64,000 nucleotides of DNA from JAZKHT01 sp040385245 (GCA_040385245.1 JAZKHT010000009.1:1-64000), one strand, 5' to 3'. Numbered from the stretch's first letter, positions 8,413 through 18,071 are shown. Notes: generated by a model not told the origin, from the sequence alone. Program-made: numbers and translations.

Positions 8413-9396
8413 TCAGGCGTCAAGTTTCTTGGATATGCGCGCCCGGGTATCGGCGTCGCAGAAGGCCGCGTCAAGCGAGGTGCGCGCAATGTCCCGGAAA
8501 ACCCCGTCGTCCCAGTCGAACGCCTCGGCCAGACGGTCATATTCGCGGGCCATGGTGGTGTGGAAGAAGGGCGGATCGTCGGTCGAGATGGTCACCTTGA
8601 CACCGCGGTGCAGCAACTCTCCAATCGGGTGCTTGCGCCAGCCGGGATAAATGCCCAGCGCGATGTTCGATCCGGGGCAACATTCCAGCACGATGCCCTT
8701 TTCTGCCAACTCGTCGACCAGCGCCAGATCCTCGATGGCGCGCACCCCGTGGCCGATGCGGTTGACCCGCAGATCGCGCAGCGCGTCGCGCACAGACTCC
8801 GGCCCATCCCATTCGCCCGCGTGGGCGGTCAGGTGCAGCCCCGCTTCGCGTGCCATGTCAAAAGCGTACCGGAAGTCCTTGGGTTTGCCGATCTTTTCGT
8901 CACCGGCAATGCCAAAGCCCACGATCCAGTCGCCCGCCGTTTCGGCGGCACAGGCAGCGGTCTGGCGCGCCTTGTCGGGGCCAAGGTGGCGGATGCAGGT
9001 GACAATACCGCGCAGGGTGATGCCCATGTCGCGTTCCGCCTGATCGGCGGCCTCTTGGATTGCCGCCAGATATTCCTTCCACGCGCCAATGTCGCGGCCA
9101 CCGCAGAAATCGGGCGACACGAAGGTTTCACTGTAGACGACGCCCGCCTTTGCGCTTTCCTCCAGCACGGCCAAGGTCAGGCGGTGATAATCCTCGGGCG
9201 ACCTCAGGGCTTCGGTCGCGGCTTCATACACCTTCAAAAAATTCCAGAAATCGGTGTATTTATAGCTGCCGTCGTCGTTGAACAGCCCCTGCAAATCCAT
9301 GTGTTTCTGCTTTGCCAGCCCTCGGATGAACGCGGGTGGGGCCGCGCCTTCCAGATGCAGGTGCAACTCGACCTTCGGCAGGTCTGTGACGGTCAT
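8413..9396 (-). CDS. add: Adenosine deaminase
   Basis: This 327-residue enzyme deaminates adenosine or deoxyadenosine to inosine. The zinc-binding HLHLEG (12-17), the HAGEW motif with its catalytic glutamate, the IGHGVR segment and the metal-binding STDDP motif are all present. The gene starts with an ATGA overlap on the stop of deoB, which fixes the start at 9396. The frame continues upstream only as the antiparallel image of deoB. Its place in the salvage operon fits purine nucleoside recycling. Confidence 0.94.
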   Translation of the reverse strand: MTVTDLPKVELHLHLEGAAPPAFIRGLAKQKHMDLQGLFNDDGSYKYTDFWNFLKVYEAATEALRSPEDYHRLTLAVLEESAKAGVVYSETFVSPDFCGGRDIGAWKEYLAAIQEAADQAERDMGITLRGIVTCIRHLGPDKARQTAACAAETAGDWIVGFGIAGDEKIGKPKDFRYAFDMAREAGLHLTAHAGEWDGPESVRDALRDLRVNRIGHGVRAIEDLALVDELAEKGIVLECCPGSNIALGIYPGWRKHPIGELLHRGVKVTISTDDPPFFHTTMAREYDRLAEAFDWDDGVFRDIARTSLDAAFCDADTRARISKKLDA

Positions 9397-10589
9397 AAAA
9401 AGCTTGCCCCGCTGGTATGGGATGGGATGCCAAGATGCTGGGCTACGCTGGCCGCCACATCGACAAAGGCGCGCAGGCCGATGGGCCCCGCGCCGACGCC
9501 TGCGCAGACCAATGGCACACGTTCGCGGGTGTGTTCGGTGCCGCGCCATGTCGGATCGTTGCCGTGATCGGCTGTGAAAATCGCCAGATCACCCGGTTTC
9601 AGCGCAGCCAGAAACTGCCCCACACGGGCATCGAACCATTCCAGTTGCCGGGCATAGCCCGCCACATCGCGGCGGTGGCCAAAATTGCTGTCAAACTCGA
9701 CAAAGTTCGCAAAGGTCAAGGAACCGGGTTCCGCGTTGGATGCCAGCGCCAATAAATGTTCAAAAAGGGCAGCATCGTCCTTGCCCTTGTGCAGCGCGCC
9801 GATGCCACGATGCGAAAAGATATCGCCGATCTTGCCGATGGCATGGGTGGCTTGACCGGCGTCCTGCGCCCAATCCAGCAACGTCGGTGATGGCGGGGCA
9901 ATCGCAAAATCACGCCGGTTGCCGGTGCGGTGAAAATCGCCCGGACCGCCGACAAAGGGGCGGGCGATGGCGCGCCCCACCTTCATCGCGTGCAGACGCG
10001 GGGCAAGGTCGCGGCACAGCGCCACCAGCCGTTCCAGCCCAAAGGTTTCCTCGTGCGCGGCAATCTGGAACACGCTGTCGGCAGAGGTATAGCAGATCGG
10101 CCAGCCGGTTCGCAGATGGTCCGGCCCCAGACGGTCGATGATTTCGGTCCCCGAGGCGTGGCAATTGCCAAGGATGCCGTCCACTCCGGCCAGACGGCAC
10201 ACCTCGGCCACCAGATCGTCGGGAAAAGCGGGGACGGTGTCGGGAAAATAGGTCCAGTCCCACGGCACTGGCACGCCTGCCAGTTCCCAATGCCCGGACG
10301 GCGTATCCTTGCCATTGGACACCTCGGTCGCGGCCCCCCAACGGCCCAGTGGAGTGGCGGTCAAGCCAGGCGTCGGCGCGCCTGATGCAAGGCGAATGGC
10401 CGCGCCCAGACCCAAACCGTCCAGATTGGGCAAATGTAGCGGGCCGCTGCGCCCCACGTCAGCCCGGCCTGCGGCACATTCGGCGACGATATGGCCAAGG
10501 GTGTTCGACCCCGCATCTCCGAAGGCTGCCGCATCGGGCGCGCCGCCACAGCCGACGCTGTCCATTACAATCAGGAACGCACGGGTCAT
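9393..10589 (-). CDS. deoB: Phosphopentomutase
   Basis: This 398-residue enzyme interconverts (deoxy)ribose 1-phosphate and 5-phosphate, linking nucleoside cleavage to central carbon metabolism. It belongs to the alkaline-phosphatase-like metalloenzymes: the N-terminal metal-binding MDSVGCGG, and the C-terminal ADHGNDPTWRGTEHTRE motif with its metal-binding Asp and His residues. It overlaps deoA upstream (10586-10589) and add downstream by four bases each, which suggests tight translational coupling. Confidence 0.96.
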   Translation of the reverse strand: MTRAFLIVMDSVGCGGAPDAAAFGDAGSNTLGHIVAECAAGRADVGRSGPLHLPNLDGLGLGAAIRLASGAPTPGLTATPLGRWGAATEVSNGKDTPSGHWELAGVPVPWDWTYFPDTVPAFPDDLVAEVCRLAGVDGILGNCHASGTEIIDRLGPDHLRTGWPICYTSADSVFQIAAHEETFGLERLVALCRDLAPRLHAMKVGRAIARPFVGGPGDFHRTGNRRDFAIAPPSPTLLDWAQDAGQATHAIGKIGDIFSHRGIGALHKGKDDAALFEHLLALASNAEPGSLTFANFVEFDSNFGHRRDVAGYARQLEWFDARVGQFLAALKPGDLAIFTADHGNDPTWRGTEHTRERVPLVCAGVGAGPIGLRAFVDVAASVAQHLGIPSHTSGASFL

Positions 10590-11893
10590 GTGATCCTCTG
10601 CAGGATAAGGGACGGGTCCTTCGGGGCCACCTCGCCGATACCATAGGCACCCTGCACAGCGCGGATCGCAGCTTGGGCGTCCGCCTCGGTCGCGGCGTGG
10701 ACCATGGCCAGTGGCAGGCCATCGTTGATGTCTTCGCCGATCCCGGCCAGATCGGACAGACCGACGGACGGGTTGACCTTGTCGCCGTCCCGCAACCTGC
10801 CCCCGCCAAGGTGGACGACGGCCAGCCCCAACGCCTCGCCGTCGATGAAGGTGACAAACCCCTGCCCGACCGACGGCACCTCGCGCACCACGGGGGCCGA
10901 TGGCAGGCGATCAGGCCAGCGGTCGATGAAATCGGCAGGGCCACCCTGCATCGCCACCATCCGGCCGAAATAATCGGCAGCCTGCCCGGATTCCAGCGCC
11001 TGCACGATCCGCGCCTCGCCATCCGCCGCGTCGGCGGCAAGGCCACCCAGGGCCAGTGCCTCGCCCCCCAGGGCGGCGGTGATGTCCCACAGGGCCGCGT
11101 TGACGGATGTGCCGCACAGGGTTTCCATCACCTCGATCACCTCAAGCGCGTTGCCTGCGGCGGTGGCAAGCGGTTGGCTCATGTCCGTGATCAGGGCGGT
11201 GGTCATGCAGCCCGCCCCTTGCGCCGTGCTGACAAGCGCGCGGGCCAATTCCTCGGCGCGGGCCAGCGTCTTCATAAAGGCGCCAGAGCCGCATTTGACA
11301 TCCAGCACCAGTGCCTCAAGCCCCGCCGCCAGTTTCTTGGACAGGATCGAGGCGGTTATCAAATCGACACTTTCCACCGTGCCCGTGACATCGCGGATGG
11401 CATACAGACGGCGGTCAGCCGGGGCGATTTCGGCGCTGGCCGAGACGATGGCGCAACGCACCTCGCGCAGTTGGGCGCGAAGCTGGCCTTCGGACAGGCC
11501 GGTGCGAAAGCCGGGAATCGCCTCAAGCTTGTCCAGCGTCCCGCCCGTGTGGCCAAGACCCCGGCCCGAGATCATCGGGACGTAGGCCCCGCAGGCGGCA
11601 AGGGCGGGGGCCAGCAGCAGCGATACGCAATCACCAATCCCGCCGGTCGAATGTTTGTCGATCACCGGGCCGGGCATGTCCCACGCCAGCACCTTACCTG
11701 AATCGCGCATGCCGCGTGTCAGGGCGACACGGCCCGCCTCGCCCAATCCGTTCAGCAGGACCGCCATCGCGAAGGCGCCCGCCTGTGCATCGGTGACCAC
11801 GCCGCTGGCAAGACCCGTGGCGAACCATGTCAGTTCGTCCGACGTGGGCTGGCCGCCCTCGCGCAAGGTGGTGATGATGCTGCGGGCGTCCAT
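10586..11893 (-). CDS. deoA: Thymidine phosphorylase
   Basis: This 435-residue enzyme phosphorolyses thymidine or deoxyuridine to the base and deoxyribose 1-phosphate. The glycosyltransferase-3 signature with DKHSTGGIGD near residue 80 is clear, as are the KCGSGAFMKT and MSQPLATAAGNALE segments. Length matches the family. The start codon follows directly after the cdd stop at 11894, with no clear ribosome-binding sequence, so translation is probably coupled to cdd. Its product feeds deoB. Confidence 0.96.
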   Translation of the reverse strand: MDARSIITTLREGGQPTSDELTWFATGLASGVVTDAQAGAFAMAVLLNGLGEAGRVALTRGMRDSGKVLAWDMPGPVIDKHSTGGIGDCVSLLLAPALAACGAYVPMISGRGLGHTGGTLDKLEAIPGFRTGLSEGQLRAQLREVRCAIVSASAEIAPADRRLYAIRDVTGTVESVDLITASILSKKLAAGLEALVLDVKCGSGAFMKTLARAEELARALVSTAQGAGCMTTALITDMSQPLATAAGNALEVIEVMETLCGTSVNAALWDITAALGGEALALGGLAADAADGEARIVQALESGQAADYFGRMVAMQGGPADFIDRWPDRLPSAPVVREVPSVGQGFVTFIDGEALGLAVVHLGGGRLRDGDKVNPSVGLSDLAGIGEDINDGLPLAMVHAATEADAQAAIRAVQGAYGIGEVAPKDPSLILQRIT

Positions 11894-12286
11894 TCAGGTG
11901 CGGGCCATGTGCGCGGCGGTAAACACGCCGGGCAACAGTTGCGCCACGGTCATTTCCAACACCTTGCCGTCGGTGGTGCACAGCGTGACCTTGACATCCT
12001 GCCCGGCGAATTCGGCGATTTTCTGACGACAGCCGCCGCAGGGGGGCACGGGATCAGGGCTGTCGGCGATCACCAGCACTTCGGTGATGCGGGTGTCGCC
12101 TGCCGCGATCATGGCGGCAATGGCCCCCGCCTCGGCGCAGGTGCCTTCGGGATAGGCGACATTCTCGACGTTGCAGCCGACATGAATGGTGCCCGCTTCA
12201 CCGCGGATGGCAGCCCCCACCTTGAAGCGGGAATAGGGCGCATAGGCGCGTTCGCGGACGGATGTGGCAGCGGCAAGCAGGGTCAT
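11894..12286 (-). CDS. cdd: Cytidine deaminase
   Basis: This 130-residue zinc enzyme converts cytidine or deoxycytidine to uridine or deoxyuridine. The zinc site is intact: a Cys-Ala-Glu motif in GTCAEAGAI and a PPCGGCRQ motif. It is the homotetrameric small form. I chose ATG 12286 because GGAG lies six bases upstream; an in-frame ATG at 12292 overlaps that GGAG and is less likely. It is the first gene of the nucleoside salvage operon, so the promoter should lie in 12287-12474. Confidence 0.94.
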   Translation of the reverse strand: MTLLAAATSVRERAYAPYSRFKVGAAIRGEAGTIHVGCNVENVAYPEGTCAEAGAIAAMIAAGDTRITEVLVIADSPDPVPPCGGCRQKIAEFAGQDVKVTLCTTDGKVLEMTVAQLLPGVFTAAHMART

Positions 12287-12474
12287 CGGCATCTCCGGTT
12301 GAAAGCTGACCGTTTGGCCAAGTGTGCGACCGGCGCGCCGCTTATGCAAGCACCGCCGCAACGGCAGGCATCTGGGCAGGCGGCAATTTTACTGCGAAAA
12401 ATCAGGCAAGCGGCACGCAGGCTTTCGCCTGACGCACCGCCGTCGCCAAGGATATTCCGGCCAGGATGAAAGGG

Positions 12475-13560
12475 TCAGACCCGTGTAGTCGGCACCGGGC
12501 CGGGCAACGATACCTCAAGCAATTGAAGGTCGGGGCTGGGGTCGACGTAGTGCGTGGCCAGTCCGGGCGGGATCACAAAGGCGTCGCCGGGCGACAGGCG
12601 GTAGGGGTCTTTTCCCTGCCCTTCCAGCGTCATGCTGCCCAACATGACAAAGGTGAACAGGATGTCGCCATCGTGTTTCGTCCAGGCGGTGGGCGTGCCA
12701 TCGGGGCGCGCGACCATGACCGAGGCGACACCTTTGGTGTTTTCGTTGATCGTGGTGTCCCGTGCGACAAAGCCGGGCAACCGGAAGGGGTGAAAGCTGC
12801 CCTTCGCGCCCTGATTGAACACGAACCGCTGTCCCTGCCATTCGCGATCAGGGGCAAGGGTCGGGGTGGGCAGGGTCATGTGATGGTCAATTTCGGTGAC
12901 GTGGTCGGCGGGAACACCGATTTCGATCACCTCGATCCCGTCAGAGGCGTGCAGGACACGGTGGCGGATTTCGGGGGGCTGGATGAAGCAATCACCCGCC
13001 GTCAGGCGGATCGGCGGACCCTGATCTTCGTAGACGACATCGACCCAGCCTGCGATGCAGAAGATCAACTGAAAGCCGACCTTGTGGAAATGCACCATGT
13101 CGGGCACCGGGCCGCCGTCGGGGATGCGGATGTGACTGGCGATCATCGCGCCGCCCAGACGCGACGGCACAAGGTCGCGGTACTGCATCCCCGCCCGCCC
13201 GATCACCCAAGGGGCCTGATCGGCCAGACGGCGCACGACAAAGGCGTGTTCGGTGGCGGGCAGAACCAGCGGCGGGTTCAACTCGTCAATCTCGATCCGG
13301 GTGCCGTTGGGGGCGGTCAGCTCCCGCGCGCCACCTGCGATGCTGTCTGGATCATCGGACAGAAGGCGCAAGGTGCCCGGCCCTTCGGGCGCACCCTTCT
13401 GGATGCGGATGCGCAGGCCGTGACCGGACAGGACGGCCACCTCGGGGTTATCAGCCGGATAAATCATATCCAGCCGAAACCCGAGCGTCTTGGTGTAGAA
13501 TGGCAGATCGTTGCGCAGCTCTGCCGTGGGCAGCCGGATTTCGGCACGGGTTTCGGTCAT
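12475..13560 (-). CDS. Glyoxalase-like (VOC) plus bicupin protein
   Basis: This 361-residue protein joins three small beta-barrel modules. Residues 1-90 resemble a vicinal-oxygen-chelate half-domain (RLPTAELRNDLPFYTKTLGFR). About 120-215 is a first cupin with a metal-type HFHK motif and GDCFIQPPEIRHRV. About 275-355 is a second, more degenerate cupin ending in GDAFVIPPGLATHYV. The His and Glu residues in the first cupin suggest a bound metal. No specific reaction can be assigned; a ring-cleaving or isomerising role is possible. It stands alone between the cdd operon and the divergent maeB gene. A GGGGGAT sequence precedes the ATG at 13560. Confidence 0.75.
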   Translation of the reverse strand: MTETRAEIRLPTAELRNDLPFYTKTLGFRLDMIYPADNPEVAVLSGHGLRIRIQKGAPEGPGTLRLLSDDPDSIAGGARELTAPNGTRIEIDELNPPLVLPATEHAFVVRRLADQAPWVIGRAGMQYRDLVPSRLGGAMIASHIRIPDGGPVPDMVHFHKVGFQLIFCIAGWVDVVYEDQGPPIRLTAGDCFIQPPEIRHRVLHASDGIEVIEIGVPADHVTEIDHHMTLPTPTLAPDREWQGQRFVFNQGAKGSFHPFRLPGFVARDTTINENTKGVASVMVARPDGTPTAWTKHDGDILFTFVMLGSMTLEGQGKDPYRLSPGDAFVIPPGLATHYVDPSPDLQLLEVSLPGPVPTTRV

Positions 13561-13699
13561 GGTGATCCCCCTGATTGACGTCAGACTGAACAGGCGGGAC
13601 AGGATTTGCAAGCAGGGCCGATAACTGTTGCGCTTGCGACAGGGGTTGCGACCAAAGTCAGATGGTTTAAGGCTGAACCATAAAAGTGGAGGGGACAGA

Positions 13700-15979
13700 A
13701 TGGACGAGGCCCGGACAGACAACGCACGGCAGGCGGCGCTGGATTATCATGAATTTCCAAAGCCGGGAAAGTTGGAGATCCGCGCGACCAAACCCCTGGC
13801 CAACGGACGCGACCTGAGCCGCGCCTATTCCCCCGGCGTCGCCGAAGCCTGCCTTGAGATCAAGGCAGACCCTTCCTCCGCATCCCGCTACACCGCGCGG
13901 GGCAATCTTGTCGCCGTGGTCACCAACGGCACCGCCGTGCTGGGTCTTGGCAATATCGGCGCGCTGGCATCAAAGCCGGTGATGGAGGGCAAGGCGGTTC
14001 TGTTCAAGAAATTCGCCAACATCGATTGCTTTGACATCGAGTTGAACGAGCCTGACCCGGTGAAACTGGCCGATATCGTCTGCGCGCTGGAACCGACGTT
14101 TGGCGCGATCAACCTTGAAGACATCAAGGCACCTGACTGTTTCATCGTCGAAAAGCTGTGCCGCGAACGGATGAACATCCCCGTCTTTCACGATGATCAG
14201 CACGGCACGGCCATCGTCGTGGGGGCTGCGGCCACCAATGCGTTGATCGTTGCAGGCAAGCGGTTCGAAGATATCAAGGTTGTGTCGACGGGCGGCGGTG
14301 CGGCGGGGATTGCCTGTCTGAACATGCTGCTGAAGCTGGGCGTGCGGCGCGAAAACGTCTGGCTGTGCGATCTGGAAGGTCTGGTTTATCAGGGCCGCAC
14401 AGCACAGATGACCGCGCAAAAGGCCGACTATGCCCAAGGCACGACCGCTGCCACGCTGGACGATGTGATTGCCGGGGCCGATCTGTTTCTGGGCCTGTCG
14501 GGGCCGGGCGTTCTGACCGCGCCGATGGTGTCCAAGATGGCACCGCGACCGATCATCTTTGCCCTTGCCAACCCGACGCCCGAAATCCACCCGGACGAAG
14601 TGCATGCCGTTGCGCCCGATGCGATCATGGCGACGGGCCGGTCGGATTATCCGAACCAGGTCAACAACGTGCTGTGCTTTCCGTTCATCTTTCGCGGCGC
14701 GCTGGATGTCGGCGCGACCGTGATCAACAAGGAGATGGAAATTGCCTGCATCGAAGGCATCGCCGCCCTTGCCCGCGCCACCACCAGCGCCGAGGCCGCC
14801 GCCGCCTATAGCGGTGAGACGCTCAGCTTTGGGGCGACCTACCTGATCCCGAAACCGTTCGACCCCCGTCTGATCGGGGTCGTCGCCAGCGCCGTGGCCA
14901 AGGCCGCGATGGAAACCGGCGTTGCCACCCGCCCGATTGCCGACATGGATGCCTATCGGCAAAAGCTGGACGGGTCGGTGTTCAAATCCGCCCTGATCAT
15001 GCGCCCGGTGTTCGAAGCGGCCCGCAAGGCCACCCGCCGCATTATCTTTGCCGAAGGCGAGGATGAACGCGTGCTGCGCTGCGCCAATGCCATGCTTGAG
15101 GAAATGACAGACAAACCGATCCTGATCGGCCGACCGGATGTCATCCAGATGCGGTGTGAACGGGCCGGGCTTGCCATCCGTCCTGACCGCGACTTTGAGA
15201 TTGTGAACCCCGAAAGCGACAGCCGCTATCGCGATTACTGGGGCAGCTATCACGAGTTGATGCAGCGGCGCGGCGTCACGCCCGACATAGCGCGGGCGGT
15301 GATGCGCACAAATTCGACGGCGATTGCCGCCATTGCCGTGCATCGTGGCGACGCCGACAGCATGATCTGCGGCACATTCGGGCAATATCTGTGGCATCTG
15401 GGCTATGTGCGCCAGATCCTTGCGCGCGGCGGTCTGCACCCGCAGGGGGCCTTGTCCCTGATGATCCAGGAAGACGGGCCGCTGTTCATCGCCGACACGC
15501 AGGTGAACCCGGTGCCGACGCCCGAACAGATCGCAACCATCATCATCGGTGCGGCCCGCCATGCCCGCCGCTTTGGCGTGGAACCCAAGGTGGCGCTGCT
15601 GTCCCATTCCAACTTTGGCAACCTTGACAGCGATTCGGGACGCCGGATGCGTGCCGCGATGGAAATCGTCGATGCGCGCGAGGTGGACTTCCAGTTCGAA
15701 GGGGAGATGAGCGCGGATGCCGCCCTTGACCCGGAATTGCGCGCCCGCATCTTTCCGAACGCGCGGCTGGAAGGGGCGGCGAATGTGCTGGTCTTTGCCT
15801 ATACCGATGCCGCCAGCACCGCCCGCAACATGCTGAAGATGAAGGCGGGCGGGCTTGAGGTCGGGCCGATCCTGATGGGCATGGGCAACAAGGCGCATAT
15901 CGTGACACCGTCGATCACCGCGCGGGGCTTGCTGAACATCTCGGCTTTGGCGGGAACGCCGGTGGCGCATTACGGCTGA
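13700..15979 (+). CDS. maeB: NADP-dependent malic enzyme with C-terminal phosphotransacetylase-like domain
   Basis: This 759-residue protein decarboxylates malate to pyruvate, making NADPH. The N-terminal malic-enzyme part (about 1-430) shows SPGVAEACLEI, the catalytic and metal segment around PVFHDDQHGTAIV, and a GGGAAGIACLNML dinucleotide fold. The C-terminal part (about 440-759) is a phosphate acetyltransferase-like domain, which in MaeB proteins is thought to be regulatory and to sense acetyl-CoA. A GGAGGGG ribosome-binding sequence sits before ATG 13700. The next gene downstream, prpE, begins after an intergenic region with TTTGCAAA motifs. Confidence 0.95.
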   Translation: MDEARTDNARQAALDYHEFPKPGKLEIRATKPLANGRDLSRAYSPGVAEACLEIKADPSSASRYTARGNLVAVVTNGTAVLGLGNIGALASKPVMEGKAVLFKKFANIDCFDIELNEPDPVKLADIVCALEPTFGAINLEDIKAPDCFIVEKLCRERMNIPVFHDDQHGTAIVVGAAATNALIVAGKRFEDIKVVSTGGGAAGIACLNMLLKLGVRRENVWLCDLEGLVYQGRTAQMTAQKADYAQGTTAATLDDVIAGADLFLGLSGPGVLTAPMVSKMAPRPIIFALANPTPEIHPDEVHAVAPDAIMATGRSDYPNQVNNVLCFPFIFRGALDVGATVINKEMEIACIEGIAALARATTSAEAAAAYSGETLSFGATYLIPKPFDPRLIGVVASAVAKAAMETGVATRPIADMDAYRQKLDGSVFKSALIMRPVFEAARKATRRIIFAEGEDERVLRCANAMLEEMTDKPILIGRPDVIQMRCERAGLAIRPDRDFEIVNPESDSRYRDYWGSYHELMQRRGVTPDIARAVMRTNSTAIAAIAVHRGDADSMICGTFGQYLWHLGYVRQILARGGLHPQGALSLMIQEDGPLFIADTQVNPVPTPEQIATIIIGAARHARRFGVEPKVALLSHSNFGNLDSDSGRRMRAAMEIVDAREVDFQFEGEMSADAALDPELRARIFPNARLEGAANVLVFAYTDAASTARNMLKMKAGGLEVGPILMGMGNKAHIVTPSITARGLLNISALAGTPVAHYG

Positions 15980-15981
15980 TA

Positions 15982-16069
15982 TTTGCAAAGCGGTCTGCGT
16001 TTCGCTTTGACACGCTAAAAACGGATCGCTTTGCAAAATTTGCAAGGTGATCCGCGGCATTTCTGCAAA
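15982..16069. promoter_or_regulatory. Cluster of TTTGCAAA motifs upstream of prpE
   Basis: TTTGCAAA occurs at 15982-15989 and 16030-16037. The second copy is followed after one base by TTTGCAAG (16039-16046), and a related TCTGCAAA lies at 16062-16069. These AT-rich palindromes stand out in GC-rich DNA. They resemble the operators described for short-chain acyl-CoA regulators (the ScfR group, such as PccR and RamB), which control propionate and acetate assimilation. The match rests on memory of the motif. The placement before a propionate-CoA ligase gene supports it. Confidence 0.6.
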
Positions 16070-16166
16070 CATATTGACGCACCCCGGTCAATGTTCCCGG
16101 TAACAGCGTTGCGTGAAAGCCCCCGCCTGCCGTAACAAACATCACGCTTTGCGGGAGGGCAGACGA

Positions 16167-18071
16167 ATGGCAGACACGGGCGCTTATGCGACACTCTATG
16201 CGGGATGGAAGGCCGACCCCGAGGGGTTCTGGCTGGATGCCGCAGGGTCCATCGACTGGACGCAGCGCCCGACCCGCGCGCTGAATTCAAGCCGTGCGCC
16301 ACTTTATGAATGGTTCAACGACGGCATGGTCAACACCTGCTGGAACGCCGTTGACCGCCACGTTCAGGCCGGGCGCGGCGCGCAGGCGGCCATCATCCAC
16401 GACAGCCCCGTGACCGGCACCAAGCATGTCATCACGTATACCGAACTGCTGGACCGGGTCTCGCGTCTGGCGGGTGCGCTGCGGGCCAAGGGCGTAGGCA
16501 AGGGCGACCGTGTCATCATCTACATGCCCATGGTGCCCGAGGCGCTGGAGGCGATGCTGGCCTGCGCCCGCCTTGGCGCGATCCATTCGGTGGTTTTCGG
16601 CGGTTTTGCCGCCGCCGAACTGGCCGTCCGCATTGATGATTGCACGCCCAAGGCGATCATCGCCGCGTCCTGCGGGATCGAGCCGAACCGCGTCGTGCAT
16701 TACAAACCGCTGCTGGATGGGGCCGTCGACATGGCCACCCACAAGCCCGATTTCTGCGTGATCCTGCAACGCGAACAAGAGGTTGCAAAACTGATTGAAG
16801 GTCGCGATGTCGAATGGCACGGCTTTCAATACGGTGTCACGCCCGCCGAGTGTGTCCCGGTCGAGGGCAACCATCCGGCCTATATCCTGTACACCTCGGG
16901 CACGACCGGCGCGCCCAAGGGCGTGGTCCGCCCCACGGCCGGGCATCTGGTGGCGCTGTCCTGGACAATGCGCGCGATCTACAATTGCGGCGTGGGCGAT
17001 GTGTTCTGGGCCGCGTCGGATGTGGGCTGGGTCGTCGGGCACAGCTATATCTGTTATGGTCCGCTGATCGCGGGCAGCACCACGATTGTCTATGAAGGCA
17101 AGCCTGTGGGAACCCCCGACGCCGGGGCGTTCTGGCGCGTGATCGAGGAACACAAGGTCCGGTCGTTCTTTACCGCGCCCACCGCGTTGCGCGCGATCAA
17201 GCGGGACGATCCCGATGGCAGACTGGTCGGCGACTATGATCTGACCGGGTTGCAGGCGCTGTATCTGGCGGGCGAGCGCGCCGATCCCGACACCATCCTG
17301 TGGGCGCAGCGTCACCTCAAGGTGCCGGTCATCGACCATTGGTGGCAGACCGAAACCGGCTATGCCATCGCCGCCAACCCCTTGGGGATCGAGGCGCTGC
17401 CGGTCAAGATCGGATCGCCGTCGGTTCCGATGCCCGGCTTTGACGTACAGGTGCTGGACGAAGGCGGGCATGCCGTGGCCCCCGGAACGCTGGGCGCGAT
17501 TGCGATAAAGCTGCCGCTTCCCCCCGGCACCCTGCCCACCCTTTGGAACGCCGAGGACCGGTTCCGCAAATCCTATTTGTCGCATTTCCCCGGTTTTTAT
17601 GAAACGGGCGATGCCGGATACATCGATGCCGACGGCTATCTGTACATCATGGCGCGCACCGATGACGTGATCAACGTAGCAGGACACCGCCTGTCCACCG
17701 GAGCGATGGAAGAGGTGCTTGCCGGCCACAAGGACGTGGCCGAATGCGCCGTAATCGGGGTGGCCGATGCGCTGAAAGGGCAGTCGCCGCTCGGCTTTTT
17801 GTGCCTGAACAAGGGATCGGGTCGGGCCGAGGCGGATGTGGTGCGCGAATGCGTGGCACTGGTGCGCGAAAAGATCGGCCCTGTCGCGGATTTCAAGCGG
17901 GCTTGCGTGGTGGACCGGTTGCCCAAGACGCGCTCGGGCAAGATATTGCGCGGCACGATGGTCAAGATCGCGGATGGCGAACCCTTCAAGGCACCCGCCA
18001 CAATCGACGACCCCGCCATTCTGGACGAGATCAGGGTGGCCTTGCAGACGTTGGGCCTTGCACAAGCGTGA
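16167..18071 (+). CDS. prpE: Propionate-CoA ligase (PrpE-type acyl-CoA synthetase)
   Basis: This 634-residue AMP-forming ligase converts propionate, and probably acetate or other short acids, to the CoA thioester. It has the acetyl-CoA synthetase family layout: a YTSGTTGAPKGVVR P-loop, the VGHSYICYGPL segment, the HWWQTETGYAI motif, the hinge TGDAGYID, and a C-terminal TRSGKILRG motif with the acetylatable catalytic lysine. The HWWQTE variant and length match PrpE proteins. A GGGAGGG sequence precedes ATG 16167. TTTGCAAA motifs upstream suggest control by a short-chain acyl-CoA responsive regulator. Confidence 0.9.
   Translation: MADTGAYATLYAGWKADPEGFWLDAAGSIDWTQRPTRALNSSRAPLYEWFNDGMVNTCWNAVDRHVQAGRGAQAAIIHDSPVTGTKHVITYTELLDRVSRLAGALRAKGVGKGDRVIIYMPMVPEALEAMLACARLGAIHSVVFGGFAAAELAVRIDDCTPKAIIAASCGIEPNRVVHYKPLLDGAVDMATHKPDFCVILQREQEVAKLIEGRDVEWHGFQYGVTPAECVPVEGNHPAYILYTSGTTGAPKGVVRPTAGHLVALSWTMRAIYNCGVGDVFWAASDVGWVVGHSYICYGPLIAGSTTIVYEGKPVGTPDAGAFWRVIEEHKVRSFFTAPTALRAIKRDDPDGRLVGDYDLTGLQALYLAGERADPDTILWAQRHLKVPVIDHWWQTETGYAIAANPLGIEALPVKIGSPSVPMPGFDVQVLDEGGHAVAPGTLGAIAIKLPLPPGTLPTLWNAEDRFRKSYLSHFPGFYETGDAGYIDADGYLYIMARTDDVINVAGHRLSTGAMEEVLAGHKDVAECAVIGVADALKGQSPLGFLCLNKGSGRAEADVVRECVALVREKIGPVADFKRACVVDRLPKTRSGKILRGTMVKIADGEPFKAPATIDDPAILDEIRVALQTLGLAQA

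Noticed and set aside
13970..16072. A long open frame on the minus strand opposite maeB
   Set aside because: It mirrors the third-codon GC bias of maeB; its residues are rich in Arg, Gln, His and Gly without any known domain, while maeB has all its motifs.
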